From Mesorhizobium sp. STM 4661 (GTDB lineage Bacteria > Pseudomonadota > Alphaproteobacteria > Rhizobiales > Rhizobiaceae): a stretch of 64,000 bases of DNA. Below the pieces are notes generated by a model, which was not told where the DNA came from, did no database searches, and was given only the letters and a program-made list of their open reading frames with translations. Location: NCBI RefSeq assembly GCF_000359125.1, contig NZ_CAAF010000027.1, positions 62,001 to 126,000 of the forward strand, in the 5' to 3' direction. The first letter of the stretch is position 1. The number at the start of each line of letters is the position of its first letter. Positions 63,655 to 64,000 of the stretch are shown piece after piece. The position numbers and the translations under genes were made by a program.

Positions 63655-64000
63655 TGCGACGCACGATCCGGATGTATGAGGTCGGCTTCGGCGACTGCTT
63701 CTTGCTCGGATTTCACGATGATGCTGGCTCGAAATATGTGCTGATCGATTGCGGGACGATCACTGAAAAGAAGGCGCAGCTCGATAAGATTGTTTCCGAC
63801 ATCATCAAGACTTCCGGAGGGCGCCTTACCCTGGTGATCGCGACGCATCGGCATAAGGATCACGTTTGGGGCTTCGATGATCCGCGCTGGGCCGACGTCG
63901 AGGTCGGCGAAGTTTGGATGCCATGGACGGAGGATCCAAAGGATCCGCGCGCCACCCAAATCCGCAAACGCCATTCGGCCTTGGCGTTGGCACTTGCCGG
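63654..64000 (+). CDS. ComEC-like metallo-beta-lactamase-fold hydrolase, copy B (cut by window end)
   Basis: The first 115 codons read MRRTIRMYEVGFGDCFLLGF, then YVLIDCGTITEKKAQLD, LVIATHRHKDHVWGFDDPRW and VEVGEVWMPWTEDPKDP. The HxHxDH metal motif and flanks match copy A (THEHKDHIAGF, IEVGAVWMNCAMNPKHP). The gene continues past the window edge, so GDA and HHGS motifs cannot be seen. It is coupled to protease copy B by a TGATG overlap, repeating the order seen at 29985-33226. Confidence 0.85.
   Translation, partial: MRRTIRMYEVGFGDCFLLGFHDDAGSKYVLIDCGTITEKKAQLDKIVSDIIKTSGGRLTLVIATHRHKDHVWGFDDPRWADVEVGEVWMPWTEDPKDPRATQIRKRHSALALALA

Noticed and set aside
1..64000. CRISPR arrays, tRNA and rRNA genes, element attachment sites
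   Set aside because: No regularly spaced repeats, cloverleaf-like segments or rRNA stretches were noticed, and no integrase or tRNA junction is in the window; this was by eye only.

Overview
The window looks like part of a Mesorhizobium (Lotus-symbiont type) symbiosis island carried on an integrative and conjugative element. The basis is the gene order nodA-nodC-nodI-nodJ-nolO with nodB on a separate transcript, nolL between two nodD genes, and an rdfS-traF-transglycosylase-rlxS transfer module like those of Mesorhizobium symbiosis elements. The genus is inferred from organisation and remembered families, not from a search.

Region 1 (1-17.4 kb) makes the lipochitooligosaccharide Nod factor. 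Core synthesis (nodA, nodB, nodC), export (nodIJ), carbamoylation (nolO) and acetylation (nolL) sit behind three nod boxes, with two intact nodD regulators. It is littered with relics. A gutted nodB remnant lies between nodA and nodC, while nodD, nodA and nodC relics flank the intact nodB. A 5' nodA pseudogene and an inverted 3' nodA piece flank nolL. The simplest reading is repeated duplication of a nodD-nodABC module followed by complementary gene loss. Ordinary metabolic and transport genes (MocR-type regulator, PaiB, LysE, TIM-barrel protein) are interspersed.

Region 2 (17.4-27.6 kb) carries nifQ and rpoN relics, an MFS exporter, and then the transfer module: DUF736, rdfS, traF, lytic transglycosylase, a hairpin that may be part of oriT, the relaxase rlxS, and a DUF1403-scpB pair.

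Region 3 (27.6-47.7 kb) is a dense accessory, defence-like island. It holds a protein with two PD-(D/E)XK-like domains, an S1/P1 nuclease followed by a thermolysin-like protease and a ComEC-like metallo-beta-lactamase, and a coupled thyX / GHKL-ATPase / phosphoribosyltransferase-like operon. It also holds a short prokaryotic Argonaute whose partner is a Mrr-like-TIR-APAZ triple fusion, a Septu-like HNH-ATPase plus HNH pair, and a DUF2235 hydrolase.

Region 4 (48-57.3 kb) is a minus-strand copper-enzyme cluster: cupredoxins, TAT-exported multicopper oxidase, DJ-1/PfpI protein, DUF2182 membrane protein, SCO-like and HEAT-repeat proteins, and a tyrosinase.

Region 5 (57.5-64 kb) has broken JAB and probable ThiF-like genes, a PD-(D/E)XK protein, a relic and then an intact second copy of the thermolysin-like protease, followed by a second MBL gene cut by the window edge. 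The strongest candidates for undescribed biology are the repeated protease-MBL module, the thyX-GHKL-PRTase operon and the Mrr-TIR-APAZ/pAgo pair.
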